From assembly GCA_019136215.1 (NCBI GenBank), contig JAGVUP010000170.1, positions 1-34,693 of the forward strand: DNA of 34,693 bases. The letters are read 5' to 3'. A program made the position numbers and the translations under genes. The stretch comes from Chloroflexota bacterium (GTDB taxonomy: Bacteria > Chloroflexota > Anaerolineae > Anaerolineales > Anaerolineaceae). A model generated the notes under the pieces. That model worked only from the letters and a program-made list of their open reading frames with translations. It ran no database searches and was not told the DNA's origin. Shown here piece by piece: positions 15,519 to 23,600 of the stretch; positions within the stretch are counted from its first letter, which is position 1, and each line of letters starts with the position of its first letter.

Positions 15519-16622
15519 ATGGCTGCCCGAAAGGTATCAACAAAAAACAATCCGCAGGAAACCGACCAGAACATGGAAGAAGCGAAAAAGGTCGTGCTCG
15601 ACCGAGCTTTACACGATATCATCAAAAAATACGGTGATGGCAGCATCATGCGCCTTGGCGAAGCCCACCATATGCAGGTGGAAGCCATTCCAACCGGCTC
15701 CCTCTCGCTCGACATGGCTCTGGGCGTCGGCGGCATTCCCAAAGCCCGCATCACCGAGATCTACGGTCCCGAATCTTCCGGTAAGACCACGCTCTGCCAG
15801 CACATCGTCGCCGAATGCCAGGCTCAGGGCGGCACCGCGGCTTACATCGACATGGAGCACGCGTTGGACCCTATCTACGCTGCCAAGTGCGGCGTCAAGA
15901 CCGACCAGTTGCTCATCTCCCAGCCGGATACCGGTGAGCAGGCGCTTGAAATAGCCGAAACTCTCGTACGCTCGGGGGCTGTGGACCTGGTGGTGATCGA
16001 CTCGGTCGCTGCGCTCGTTCCCCGCACGGAAATCGAAGGCGACATGGGCGACCCAACCATGGGTGTCCAGGCGCGCCTCATGTCCCAGGCGCTGCGCAAG
16101 CTCTCGGGTGCGATTAATCAGACCAAGACTGCAGTGGTCTTCACCAACCAATTACGCCAGAAAATCGGTGCGATGTTCGGCAATCCCGAAACGACCACCG
16201 GCGGTATGGCGCTGAAATTCTACGCTTCCGTCCGCCTGGACGTTCGCCGCGTGCAATCCATCAAGGTCGGCGCTGAAATTGTCGGCAACCGCGTGCGCGT
16301 GCGCGTGGTCAAGAACAAAGTTTCCGCCCCCTTCCGTTCAGCCGAATTCGACATCATGTACAACGAGGGTATCTCCAAATCCGGTGATATTCTCGATCTG
16401 GCAACCTCGCTTGAGGTCATCGAAAAACGCGGGTCCTTCTATTCCTACAAAGATCAACGCCTTGGTCAGGGACGCGAAGCTTCCAAGAATTACCTCGTCC
16501 AGAACCCGGATTTGATGCAGGAAATCGAAGATTCAGTTCGCGCGCTTGCCAATACGGAAGTACTCTCCGGGACTTTCGACATCTCTGGCGATAGCGACGA
16601 GGAAGACAGCGACGAGTATTGA
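15519..16622 (+). CDS. recA: Recombinase RecA
   Basis: 367 residues. RecA forms filaments on ssDNA, catalyses strand exchange and activates the SOS response. Walker A is [22 protein letters not shown] is Walker [23 protein letters not shown] is loop L1, and [22 protein letters not shown] covers L2. The C-terminus is acidic ([13 protein letters not shown]), as usual. I chose ATG 15519 because TTGGGAG at 15507-15513 is its Shine-Dalgarno; a TTG start at 15507 would use that same sequence as codons. It is transcribed from its own promoter and ends at a strong terminator. Confidence 0.97.
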   Translation: MAARKVSTKNNPQETDQNMEEAKKVVLDRALHDIIKKYGDGSIMRLGEAHHMQVEAIPTGSLSLDMALGVGGIPKARITEIYGPESSGKTTLCQHIVAECQAQGGTAAYIDMEHALDPIYAAKCGVKTDQLLISQPDTGEQALEIAETLVRSGAVDLVVIDSVAALVPRTEIEGDMGDPTMGVQARLMSQALRKLSGAINQTKTAVVFTNQLRQKIGAMFGNPETTTGGMALKFYASVRLDVRRVQSIKVGAEIVGNRVRVRVVKNKVSAPFRSAEFDIMYNEGISKSGDILDLATSLEVIEKRGSFYSYKDQRLGQGREASKNYLVQNPDLMQEIEDSVRALANTEVLSGTFDISGDSDEEDSDEY

Positions 16623-16662
16623 TGCCCATTTGTTAACAAGCTTGACTTATAAGCTCAATTTC

Positions 16663-16700
16663 AAAGAGCCGGATCTCAGACCGATCCGGCTCTTTGTTTT
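16663..16700 (+). terminator. Rho-independent terminator after recA
   Basis: A 13-base perfect stem, AAAGAGCCGGATC (16663-16675) with GATCCGGCTCTTT (16683-16695), encloses a seven-base loop and is followed by GTTTT. Confidence 0.93.
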
Positions 16701-17043
16701 ATCAATGAGGTATGCTCGCGAGGAGGCTGCCCCAAATGTACAGTCAAAGCGTCATTTGAAAATCTGTAATTATGTCATACTTGAACAAGTCCATATATCT
16801 GCCCCTGAAAATCATCCATCGCCCTGCGCTTAAGCTCTCCATTGTGGCTACGCGCATTGCAAGGTTATTTTAAAATACTATTTGTTGCTTTTTCGGACAA
16901 CAAGATACAACTTCAACTCAATCGCTGCCATCCAGCCTCTCACCCTGAGATTCTTATTGAGCCTTTACCTTGTCAAAATGACAAAGGGTAAAGGCTCAGA
17001 TATCAACTAATTTTTCGGGGCGATTCTATGCGCCCGTCGGATC
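16701..17043. other. Gene-free gap between recA and fakA
   Basis: These 343 bases between two converging transcripts contain no ORF that I can support and no tRNA-like sequence. They hold the long hairpin at 16958-16998 and, at 16844-16856, a 13-base sequence (GTGGCTACGCGCA) that recurs at 23904-23916 in the other large gap. Confidence 0.6.
16958..16998 (-). terminator. Long hairpin downstream of fakA, possible terminator
   Basis: TGAGCCTTTACC (16958-16969) pairs with GGTAAAGGCTCA (16987-16998), and inside it TTGTCA pairs with TGACAA around an AAA loop, with a two-base bulge. The hairpin is 18 bp in total, about 45 bases past the fakA stop. The flank on the minus strand lacks a clear T-run, so termination is only likely, not certain. 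Confidence 0.45.
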
Positions 17044-18726
17044 TTATTCAAACGCGATGATCAGTTGGTAATGCGGCTGACCGCCTTCGTGGATCTCGAG
17101 TTCCTTATCCGGATATTTCTCGCGGATGTGGTCGCCCAAGGTATTGACCTGCTGCTGGGTGATGCCCTCTCCGTAGAAGAAAGTAACCCGTTCAACTTCG
17201 TCCAGATGAGCCTTTTGAAAAAGTTCATCCAGCGCGCCTTCGATCGTCGCGGAGGAAGAGACCAGTTTACCGTCATAGAGCGCGATGACCTGCCCTTTTT
17301 CCACCTGAACGCCTTCAATCTCAACCGACCGGGTGGATATGGTGATTTCCCCCGTATGCACCTCGGTGATCGCCTCACACATGGAGGCTTCGTTTTCCTC
17401 GAGTGTGCCGTCCGGAATCAGACGCAGCATGGCGGCGAAACCCTGAGGGGTATTACGGGTTGGGATAATGGCAATCTTCTTGACGCTCACCTTGACAGCG
17501 TTTTGCGCCGCGAGAATAATGTTTTTATTGTTCGGAAGGATGATAATCTTGTCAGTCGGCAGGTTCTCAAAGGCTGCCACCAGTTCCTTCACACTGGGGT
17601 TCATCGTCTGACCGCCCTGGACGATCGCCGCGACTCCCAGGCTGGCGAAGATGCGCGAGAGCCCCTCACCCGGAGAGACCGCCACGACAGCCACATCGCC
17701 CGGATTGACCGACGCCAGGTTCAATTTGGCGCTTTCTTTGTTGCGTCCGTTCATCTGCTCCTGGAGGTTCTCCATCATGATTTTCTTGACGGTTCCAACA
17801 CTCTCGGTGTAGGCGATCGGTTCATAGCGTTTTTCCAACTCGGTATGGATATGCATGCGGTAGATGCCATCGCCCTCCCCGACCTGGATGCTCGTGCCGA
17901 TTTCACTCAATCCATCGTAATACTGCTCAAGGACGAAGCTGCCGTTGGGCGCAAAATCGATCACAACTTCGTAATCCTGCCCTTCCTCGACCGTTTCGAG
18001 CGCGTGGCTGAGATCCAATTCAGCAATAGGACGCAAAACCGCGCCGGATGCATCCAGCGAGAGCCCCTGCAGCATGCGCAGCATGCCTTCAAAGATGTAA
18101 AAGAGCCCCATACCGCCCGAATCCACCACTCCCGCTTGTTTCAGGATCGGAAGGAGCTCTGGGGTATGCTTGACGCTCTGATCGCCAGCTTCCACGATCG
18201 CCAGCAGCATCTGACTTAGGCTGGCATTTTCCTTGAGCGCGTTCTCTGCCGCCGTGGTCATATCTTTCATGACGGTCAGGATCGTGCCTTCAACCGGACG
18301 GACAACGCCTTTATAGGCGGTGTTGCGCGCCTCCTGCATGGCACGCATCAGCAAACCGGTATCCATCGTTTCATAGTGGTCGAGCGCGCGTGAAAAACCG
18401 CGCCAGATCTGCGAAAGGATGACACCGCTGTTGCCCCTCGCGCCCATCAGAGCGCCCTGGGCAAAATGGCGGGCGCTCTCGCCGACGTTGGTCGAACGGA
18501 ACTGGTCTGCCTCACTGAAAGCCGCCTGCATGGTGAGGACCATGTTGGTTCCGGTATCGCCGTCGGGCACCGGAAAGACGTTCAATGAGTTGACATGCTG
18601 CTGGTTGGTCGTCAACCAGATCAAGCCGGCTTCAAAAAGTAACATCAGCCCTTCGCCGTTGATGGGAGACTGCAACAAGCGGTGGCGTTCAGCCTCATCA
18701 GGCAGGGTTAGAGACAATTCATTCAT
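17044..18726 (-). CDS. fakA: Fatty acid kinase catalytic subunit FakA-like (DAK2 / YloV family)
   Basis: 560 residues, matching FakA/YloV. The N-terminal DhaL-like kinase domain (about 20-215) contains the ATP/Mg motif LNVFPVPDGDTGTNMVLTM and GARGNSGVILSQIWRGF. The middle contains DSGGMGLFYIFEGMLRML, and the C-terminal DegV-like region (about 335-560) has VAVSPGEGLSRIFASLG, IILPNNKNIILAAQNAV and IIPTRNTPQGFAAM. FakA phosphorylates fatty acids presented by FakB (DegV) proteins. It starts 20 bases after the Asp23-like gene and is surely cotranscribed with it. Confidence 0.92.
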   Translation of the reverse strand: MNELSLTLPDEAERHRLLQSPINGEGLMLLFEAGLIWLTTNQQHVNSLNVFPVPDGDTGTNMVLTMQAAFSEADQFRSTNVGESARHFAQGALMGARGNSGVILSQIWRGFSRALDHYETMDTGLLMRAMQEARNTAYKGVVRPVEGTILTVMKDMTTAAENALKENASLSQMLLAIVEAGDQSVKHTPELLPILKQAGVVDSGGMGLFYIFEGMLRMLQGLSLDASGAVLRPIAELDLSHALETVEEGQDYEVVIDFAPNGSFVLEQYYDGLSEIGTSIQVGEGDGIYRMHIHTELEKRYEPIAYTESVGTVKKIMMENLQEQMNGRNKESAKLNLASVNPGDVAVVAVSPGEGLSRIFASLGVAAIVQGGQTMNPSVKELVAAFENLPTDKIIILPNNKNIILAAQNAVKVSVKKIAIIPTRNTPQGFAAMLRLIPDGTLEENEASMCEAITEVHTGEITISTRSVEIEGVQVEKGQVIALYDGKLVSSSATIEGALDELFQKAHLDEVERVTFFYGEGITQQQVNTLGDHIREKYPDKELEIHEGGQPHYQLIIAFE

Positions 18727-18746
18727 TCAGCACCTGTGGACATGTG

Positions 18747-19103
18747 TTAATCTGGGTTACTAATCCTTAAACCCCGGACATGGACATCCACACGCTTGAC
18801 GGGGATTCCCATGATTTTTTCGATTCGATATTTGACGCTTTCTGACACAGAATCTGCCACCGACTTGATCCGAAGACCATATTCGATAATCAGATTGAGC
18901 TCCAGGCTCACGCCGTCTTCCTCCGTTTTGACCAAAATTCCCACGTCGGCTTCTTTCTTGAAAAAGCGCGAGACTGTCTCCGCGGGGTTCGCGGGCGCCA
19001 GGCTGATAACGCCGTACGATTGCAAGGCAGCATTGCGGGCGAGAGTCTTGATCGCCTGCGGGAGGATGAATATGCTGCCTTCTGGGTTGCTTTGAGTTGT
19101 CAT
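18747..19103 (-). CDS. Asp23/Gls24 family protein (YloU type)
   Basis: 118 residues covering one Asp23 domain. Motifs are GSIFILPQAIKTLARNAALQ, SYGVISLAP, and the beta-strand block GVSLELNLIIEYGLRIKSVA, ending with VKRVDVHVRGLRI. Members are small alkaline-shock-type proteins, some membrane-associated, with envelope-stress links in Firmicutes; the exact role is unknown. Pairing with fakA (yloU-yloV order) is the common arrangement and supports the call. Confidence 0.9.
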   Translation of the reverse strand: MTTQSNPEGSIFILPQAIKTLARNAALQSYGVISLAPANPAETVSRFFKKEADVGILVKTEEDGVSLELNLIIEYGLRIKSVADSVSESVKYRIEKIMGIPVKRVDVHVRGLRISNPD

Positions 19104-19155
19104 AAAAAACTCTCTTTCTTCACTGATCCTAAAGCCAAAAAGCCTTAAAAATCAC

Positions 19156-19184
19156 TTGATTCTTTTCCCTTTATCTGGTATTAT
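19156..19184 (+). promoter_or_regulatory. rpmB promoter
   Basis: TTGATT (19156-19161) and TATTAT (19179-19184) are separated by exactly 17 bases. The predicted transcript starts near 19191, about 60 bases before the rpmB ATG. The promoter lies in the divergent gap between rpmB and the Asp23-like gene. Confidence 0.75.
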
Positions 19185-19251
19185 AATTTCTTGCGTGTGT
19201 ATAAGAAAGCACACATGCAGCCTGAAATTATAATGCATAAGAGGTAACAAA

Positions 19252-19437
19252 ATGGCAAAGTGCAGTCAATGTGGCAAAACCACAGCTTTCGGTCATAATC
19301 GCAGTCACTCGCTGGTGGCAACCCGGCGGAAATTCCTGCCCAATCTTCAGCGCGTTACTGTGATGGAGAATGGCAAGAGAGTCCGTAGAGTCCTCTGCGC
19401 GCGCTGCATCAAGACTTTGACCAAAAATTTCAACTAG
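19252..19437 (+). CDS. rpmB: 50S ribosomal protein L28
   Basis: 61 residues. MAKCSQCGKTTAFGHNRSHS and the later RRKFLPNLQRV are L28 signatures. It is the zinc-binding (C+) form: CxxC near the N-terminus (C4, C7) and a second CxxC (CARC) near the end. GAGGT lies about seven bases upstream of the ATG. It sits alone on the plus strand between minus-strand neighbours and has its own promoter and terminator. Confidence 0.96.
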   Translation: MAKCSQCGKTTAFGHNRSHSLVATRRKFLPNLQRVTVMENGKRVRRVLCARCIKTLTKNFN

Positions 19438-19458
19438 TTTGTTAACCCACAAACGATC

Positions 19459-19484
19459 AAAAAGTCGCGTTAGCGGCTTTTTTG
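19459..19484. terminator. Bidirectional terminator shared by rpmB and rpe
   Basis: AAAAAGTCGC (19459-19468) pairs with GCGGCTTTTT (19473-19482), with one G-T wobble and the four-base loop GTTA. It has T-runs on both strands. The rpe stop codon (minus strand, 19470-19472) lies inside the loop, so the hairpin is shared by both converging genes. Confidence 0.88.
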
Positions 19485-20147
19485 ATTTAAATCGATCGCT
19501 TCTCTCAACGCGCGCACGCCGCCAGCCACGCCGTCCGGATGCTTGAATACTGACGTTCCAGCGACAAAATTTCGGGCGCCAGCCGCGTAGACAGCCTGAA
19601 TTGTGGCTGCGCTGATGCCGCCGTCCACCTGAACCATTGCGCTGGATCCATGCGCGCTCAGGATCGCGCAGGTTTGCTCAATCTTACCGATCGCTTGAGG
19701 GATGAACTTCTGCCCTCCAAAGCCCGGATTGACCGACATGATGAGGACCAAATCCACCATCTCCGCCAGCAGCCCGAGCGATTCCACCGGTGTGCCCGGG
19801 TTGTAACTCAGCCCGGGTCTGACGCCCAGTTCGCGGATGGTCTGCAGGGTACGGTGGATATGCGGACAGGTTTCGTAGTGTACCGTCAGGTAATCTGCCC
19901 CAGCGCTTGCAAAGCTCTCCAGGTGCTTTTCGGGTTCAACGATCATCAGATGAACATCCAGCGGGAGGGAAGTGGCGCGTTTACACGCCGCGACAATATC
20001 CGGACCAAAGGTGATATTCGGGACGAATCTGCCGTCCATGACATCGATGTGGATGGCGTCCGCGCCCGCCGCTTCGCAGGCTTGCAGGTCCGCGCCGAGC
20101 CGCATCATATCAGCCGAAAGGATGGAAGGGGAGATCAAAGCATTCAT
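19470..20147 (-). CDS. rpe: Ribulose-phosphate 3-epimerase
   Basis: 225 residues. It interconverts ribulose 5-phosphate and xylulose 5-phosphate in the pentose phosphate pathway. The TIM-barrel motifs are intact: SPSILSADMMRLG, HIDVMDGRFVPNITFGPD, LDVHLMIVEPEKH, LIMSVNPGFGGQKF and QVDGGISAATIQ, followed by GTSVFKHPDG. It begins 11 bases after the kinase stop, in the same transcript, and ends within the shared terminator. Confidence 0.96.
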   Translation of the reverse strand: MNALISPSILSADMMRLGADLQACEAAGADAIHIDVMDGRFVPNITFGPDIVAACKRATSLPLDVHLMIVEPEKHLESFASAGADYLTVHYETCPHIHRTLQTIRELGVRPGLSYNPGTPVESLGLLAEMVDLVLIMSVNPGFGGQKFIPQAIGKIEQTCAILSAHGSSAMVQVDGGISAATIQAVYAAGARNFVAGTSVFKHPDGVAGGVRALREAIDLNQKSR

Positions 20148-20158
20148 AACACTTCACC

Positions 20159-21313
20159 TCAGGGTTTGAGCAGTATGTAAACATAGAACCAAAATGGCAC
20201 CAGCCCCAAAAGCAGCGCTGCCGCCAACAGACCCAGGGACCAGGTCTTCCAATCGATAGCTGGCTTCGTGGGCTCAGCCTGCGCGCTTTGCCTCGCGCTA
20301 AAATGGGTCCGGTTCGTCTGTGAGGACCGTCCATGCTCTTGGGTTGCCTTGACCGCTTCCGGAGCGGCGGCGCTTCTGTTTGGCGCGGGCACGGGGGTTG
20401 GCGTTAGCTCAATCGGCAACGGGTTTGGACGTGCTTTTTCCAGCTTGGAGAGTTGATTCAGGTTTTCGTTCGTGATGGGCACGGAAAGTTCAGATTCGTA
20501 AAAACCCATCAGCAGCCTTCCGAGCTGGTCAGCCGTCCGATAGCGGGCGGAAGGCTCTTTGGAAAGCACTTTGAGGATGATTTCCTCCAGTTTGGAAGGA
20601 ATGCTGGTGTTATAGTAGCGGGGCGCGACGGGCTTGTCCTCGCGGTGCATACGCGCAAGCTCACTCGAATCCGAAGCGATAAACGGCAGCCTTCCCGCCA
20701 GCATCTCGTAGAGAATGACGCCCAAAGAGTACACATCCGAAGCCGGCGAAGGCGGCTTGCCGCTGGCTTGCTCCGGGGAGAAGTAATGCGGCGAACCCCA
20801 AACGACTTCACTGCGTTCATCCGGAGAGATGGAAGAAAGCGCCCGCGCGATGCCAAAATCGGTCACTTTCAGGCGTCCTTCCGGAGTGACGAGCATGTTA
20901 TGGGGTTTGATGTCGCAGTGAACCAATCCAGCACGGTGGGCATATCCCACCCCTCCGCATGCCTGAATCATCAGTTCCAGCGCTTCGGCGACACTGAAGC
21001 GCCCTTTTTGCTTGATGAGCGTCTTCAGGTCTGTGCCCGGCATGTATTCCATTACGATGAAGAGATGCTTCTGATCAAGACCAAAGTCATGCACCGTGAC
21101 GATGTTCGGGTGGGAGAGGTTCGCGGCGGCTTTGGCTTCCTGGCGGAAGCGTTCACGAAAGGCAATATCCTGCGAAAAGTCCTCTCGCAGCGCTTTAACC
21201 GCGACATAACGCTCGAGCATCAGATCTTTGGCTTTATAAACGATCGCCATCCCGCCTGTACCCAGCGTTTGTTCGATTTGGTAGCGGTCATTGAGGATGC
21301 CCAGAGTGCTCAT
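20159..21313 (-). CDS. Membrane-anchored Ser/Thr protein kinase (PknB-like, non-RD)
   Basis: 384 residues. The kinase domain spans about 10-275. The glycine loop is LGTGGMAIVYKAKD, the ATP lysine is K40 in VAVKALRED, the catalytic loop is VHCDIKPHN (Asp134), DFG is at 152-154 and the SPEQAS element near 179. The arginine before the catalytic Asp is a cysteine (HCD), so activation-loop control may differ from RD kinases. A Pro/Ala-rich linker (about 300-350) is followed by one TM segment near the C-terminus (WSLGLLAAALLLGLVPFWFY). There is no PASTA or other outside domain. TATAAT ends eight bases before the ATG and no Shine-Dalgarno is present. It is upstream of rpe, as with prkC in Bacillus. 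Confidence 0.93.
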   Translation of the reverse strand: MSTLGILNDRYQIEQTLGTGGMAIVYKAKDLMLERYVAVKALREDFSQDIAFRERFRQEAKAAANLSHPNIVTVHDFGLDQKHLFIVMEYMPGTDLKTLIKQKGRFSVAEALELMIQACGGVGYAHRAGLVHCDIKPHNMLVTPEGRLKVTDFGIARALSSISPDERSEVVWGSPHYFSPEQASGKPPSPASDVYSLGVILYEMLAGRLPFIASDSSELARMHREDKPVAPRYYNTSIPSKLEEIILKVLSKEPSARYRTADQLGRLLMGFYESELSVPITNENLNQLSKLEKARPNPLPIELTPTPVPAPNRSAAAPEAVKATQEHGRSSQTNRTHFSARQSAQAEPTKPAIDWKTWSLGLLAAALLLGLVPFWFYVYILLKP

Positions 21314-21321
21314 ACCCTGTC

Positions 21322-21327
21322 ATTATA
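21322..21327 (-). promoter_or_regulatory. -10 element immediately upstream of the kinase, probable leaderless start
   Basis: On the minus strand TATAAT (21327 to 21322) is followed by only eight bases, GACAGGGT, before ATG 21313. Transcription would begin at or within one or two bases of the start codon. CATTATAATG is itself a palindrome. No clear -35 is seen, so this is a moderate call. Confidence 0.4.
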
Positions 21328-21667
21328 ATGCAAATCATCAGCTTCTCTGCTGCCGGCAGGCACGATTCGCCAGTCGGGTTATTGCGTTTGAATAGCTGAA
21401 AAGGGTATAAGGCAGAAATCGGGCAGTTTGAATACAAACCGCTTTTATCCAAAACTTTTCTGACTGATCCCTCTGATCATCCTGCTTCTCACCAGGGAAA
21501 GGCGGGAATTACGGATAAAAATGACAAAACTAAATCAAAGTTATAATTTGATTGTGATCGGAAGAGTAAACGAAAGTGATTGTTTTTTCTTTTGCGCAGA
21601 GATCCACCGTATGCTTCTGTTATTGTTTAAGTTATAAGTTGGTTTGTGCCAACTCCGGAGAAGCAAA
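21328..21667. other. Gap between the kinase and the MFS gene
   Basis: The 340 bases hold no ORF that I can support. The part next to the MFS gene (from about 21500) is AT-rich, and no promoter with two good hexamers could be fixed. A GGAG ahead of the MFS ATG is the only secure signal. Confidence 0.5.
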
Positions 21668-22903
21668 ATGAATGGAAAACTGAAAAAACTAATTCTCTTT
21701 TACGTTCTGATGCTAAGCGTTATCCTGTCGCAGGTCGGAATGTCAGTTTACATCACTGCTCTGAATTGGCGCGTGATTGAGTTTTCGAACTCTGCTTTTC
21801 ATATTGGTGTCATTGCCACGAGCATGACGTTGCCGCAATTTCTCTTCTCGCTGATGGGTGGAGCGATCGCAGATAACAAGGATAAACTGCGCTCCCTCCG
21901 TCTTATTCTTGTACTGCAAATCATCGTCGCCTGTGCCTTCAGTCTGATTTCCTCAAAACTGTCATTCAATTTCATCGTGACCTACGCAATCTCTTTCCTG
22001 ATCGGTACATTAAATGCAATTTGGCAACCCGTATTTCTTTCTTATATACCCATGCTCATCCCTCAAACCTACGTCCCTATGGGGATGAGTCTAAGTTTGG
22101 TAGGGCTTTATGCCTCGCGATTTTTAGGGCCGATGTGGGCAGGCTGGTTGCTGAAATCTTTTTCCCCTTCGACGCCCTTTTTTGTTTACTGTTACAGCAT
22201 TCTGATTCCCCTGCTTATGTTTTTTCTGATAAAACTGCCCTCTTCGATTGCAGAAACGGAAAACAAAGACTTAAAAAAGACTTTTCAACCGGATGTTCTC
22301 ATAAAAGACAAAATCATATTGCCTCTCTGGCTGATCACTATCGCGCTGTCACTGTTCATCATGTCAATTTTTTCGATCATTCCTTATTTCGCAAAGAATG
22401 TCTTTGGGCTTGATTCGAGCGGGATGAGCAAATTGATGTCATCCTGCGGGCTGGGGCAATTGATCGGGGCTGTATTATCCATGGCGATCGGGAAACGCAA
22501 CGAAACAAGATTTGGTAGAAATCAGTATCAGGGTTACGTTCTGATGGGCTTTTTCCTTCTGATATTTGCAATCAGTAGTAATGTAATTATTGCAATTAGC
22601 TCACTGATGTTAATGAATGTGATTCATGGAGTTTTATCGCCGCGGATCAACACGATCATACAGACTTACGTGCCGGAAAGCATGCGCGGAAAAGTTCAAA
22701 GCATGTTTCTCCTGGTGTTTGGGTTTGTGCCGTTCGGACAGTTTTTGCTTGGGTTGATTACCACACCTTCTGCGCCAAGACTCGGCGCAATTGTTTATGT
22801 GGTGATGTTTTTCCTGACATTGTTGGTGGTACGCTTGAAATTTGACAAGCTACTTCAACTGCAGCAGGAAAATGGCGCAATCCGTTTGAAGAATGACGCT
22901 TAA
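21668..22903 (+). CDS. MFS family exporter (12 TM, DHA3-like)
   Basis: 411 residues with about twelve hydrophobic segments, the MFS pattern. The signature loop LMGGAIADNKDKLRSLR between TM2 and TM3 is motif A. The overall look (MSVYITALNWRVIEFSNSAF, FLSYIPMLIPQTYVPMGMSL) fits the drug and siderophore efflux branch related to macrolide/enterobactin exporters. I start at ATG 21668 because CGGAG precedes it; an in-frame GTG at 21644 lies upstream of that site. Base composition and codon use are clearly more AT-rich than neighbours, and the gene sits next to a repeat region, which together suggest recent acquisition. The substrate is unknown. Confidence 0.85.
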   Translation: MNGKLKKLILFYVLMLSVILSQVGMSVYITALNWRVIEFSNSAFHIGVIATSMTLPQFLFSLMGGAIADNKDKLRSLRLILVLQIIVACAFSLISSKLSFNFIVTYAISFLIGTLNAIWQPVFLSYIPMLIPQTYVPMGMSLSLVGLYASRFLGPMWAGWLLKSFSPSTPFFVYCYSILIPLLMFFLIKLPSSIAETENKDLKKTFQPDVLIKDKIILPLWLITIALSLFIMSIFSIIPYFAKNVFGLDSSGMSKLMSSCGLGQLIGAVLSMAIGKRNETRFGRNQYQGYVLMGFFLLIFAISSNVIIAISSLMLMNVIHGVLSPRINTIIQTYVPESMRGKVQSMFLLVFGFVPFGQFLLGLITTPSAPRLGAIVYVVMFFLTLLVVRLKFDKLLQLQQENGAIRLKNDA

Positions 22904-23272
22904 TATGTATAACAACCAGCCAATGTCCTCTCGTACTTAGAAAGTAAAGTGATAAAAATAGGACCATGTGTTGAAGACAAAAAAGTGTCAAAAACCATCG
23001 GCACTGTAGTCCTCAATCCTTTCCGCATAAACCAAACTACTATACGGATAGGGCATGTGCTCGCAGGGTGTTGATCTATCCGCGCAATTTTGAACGGTAG
23101 GTGCGCAGCGATTTCATTGCCCTTTTTCGAAAAGTTATACCCCGCCGTACGGATGGGGCTCGCTCCATCCGCTCAATTTTGAACGGCAGGTCGGCGGCGA
23201 TGTCCTTGCCCTTTTTTGCAGAGGCATATCCTCGCCAGATGAACCTCAAAGCGTCCTTGAAACAAACAAATT

Positions 23273-23294
23273 CGGCGGGAGCTAGCCCCCGCCG
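23273..23294. repeat. GC hairpin, copy 1 of 3
   Basis: CGGCGGG and CCCGCCG are seven-base arms around an eight-base AGCTAGCC centre, closing module A. The copy is identical at 23432-23453 and 23579-23600. Confidence 0.85.
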
Positions 23295-23431
23295 TACGGA
23301 TGAGGCATGTGCCCGCAGGGTTTTGCTCCATCCGCGCAATTTTGAACAGTAGGTGCGCAGCGATTTCATTGCCCTTTTTCGAAAAGCTATACCCCGCCGT
23401 AGGGATGGGGCATACTTATGACAAATAAATT

Positions 23432-23453
23432 CGGCGGGAGCTAGCCCCCGCCG
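23432..23453. repeat. GC hairpin, copy 2 of 3
   Basis: Same sequence as at 23273-23294, here closing the short C module. Confidence 0.85.
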
Positions 23454-23578
23454 GACGGATGGGGCTCGCTCCATCCGCTCAATTTTGAACGGCAGGTCCG
23501 CAGTGACGTAATTGCCCTTTTTCTCGGAGGCATATACCCGCCAGATGAACCTCAAAGCGTCCTTGAAACAAACAAATT

Positions 23579-23600
23579 CGGCGGGAGCTAGCCCCCGCCG
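23579..23600. repeat. GC hairpin, copy 3 of 3
   Basis: Same sequence as at 23273-23294, here closing the second A module. Confidence 0.85.

Noticed and set aside
17065-18219. Plus-strand 384-codon ORF antisense to fakA
   Set aside because: It lies fully within fakA on the other strand and shows no domain; it is a shadow frame in GC-rich coding DNA.
20453-21328. Plus-strand 291-codon ORF antisense to the kinase gene
   Set aside because: It is a shadow of a clearly conserved kinase gene with no recognisable motif.
22982-22990. Single AAAGTGTCA box, as in the MraZ operator
   Set aside because: It stands alone about 1 kb upstream of mraZ, with no tandem partner, so chance is the likely reason.
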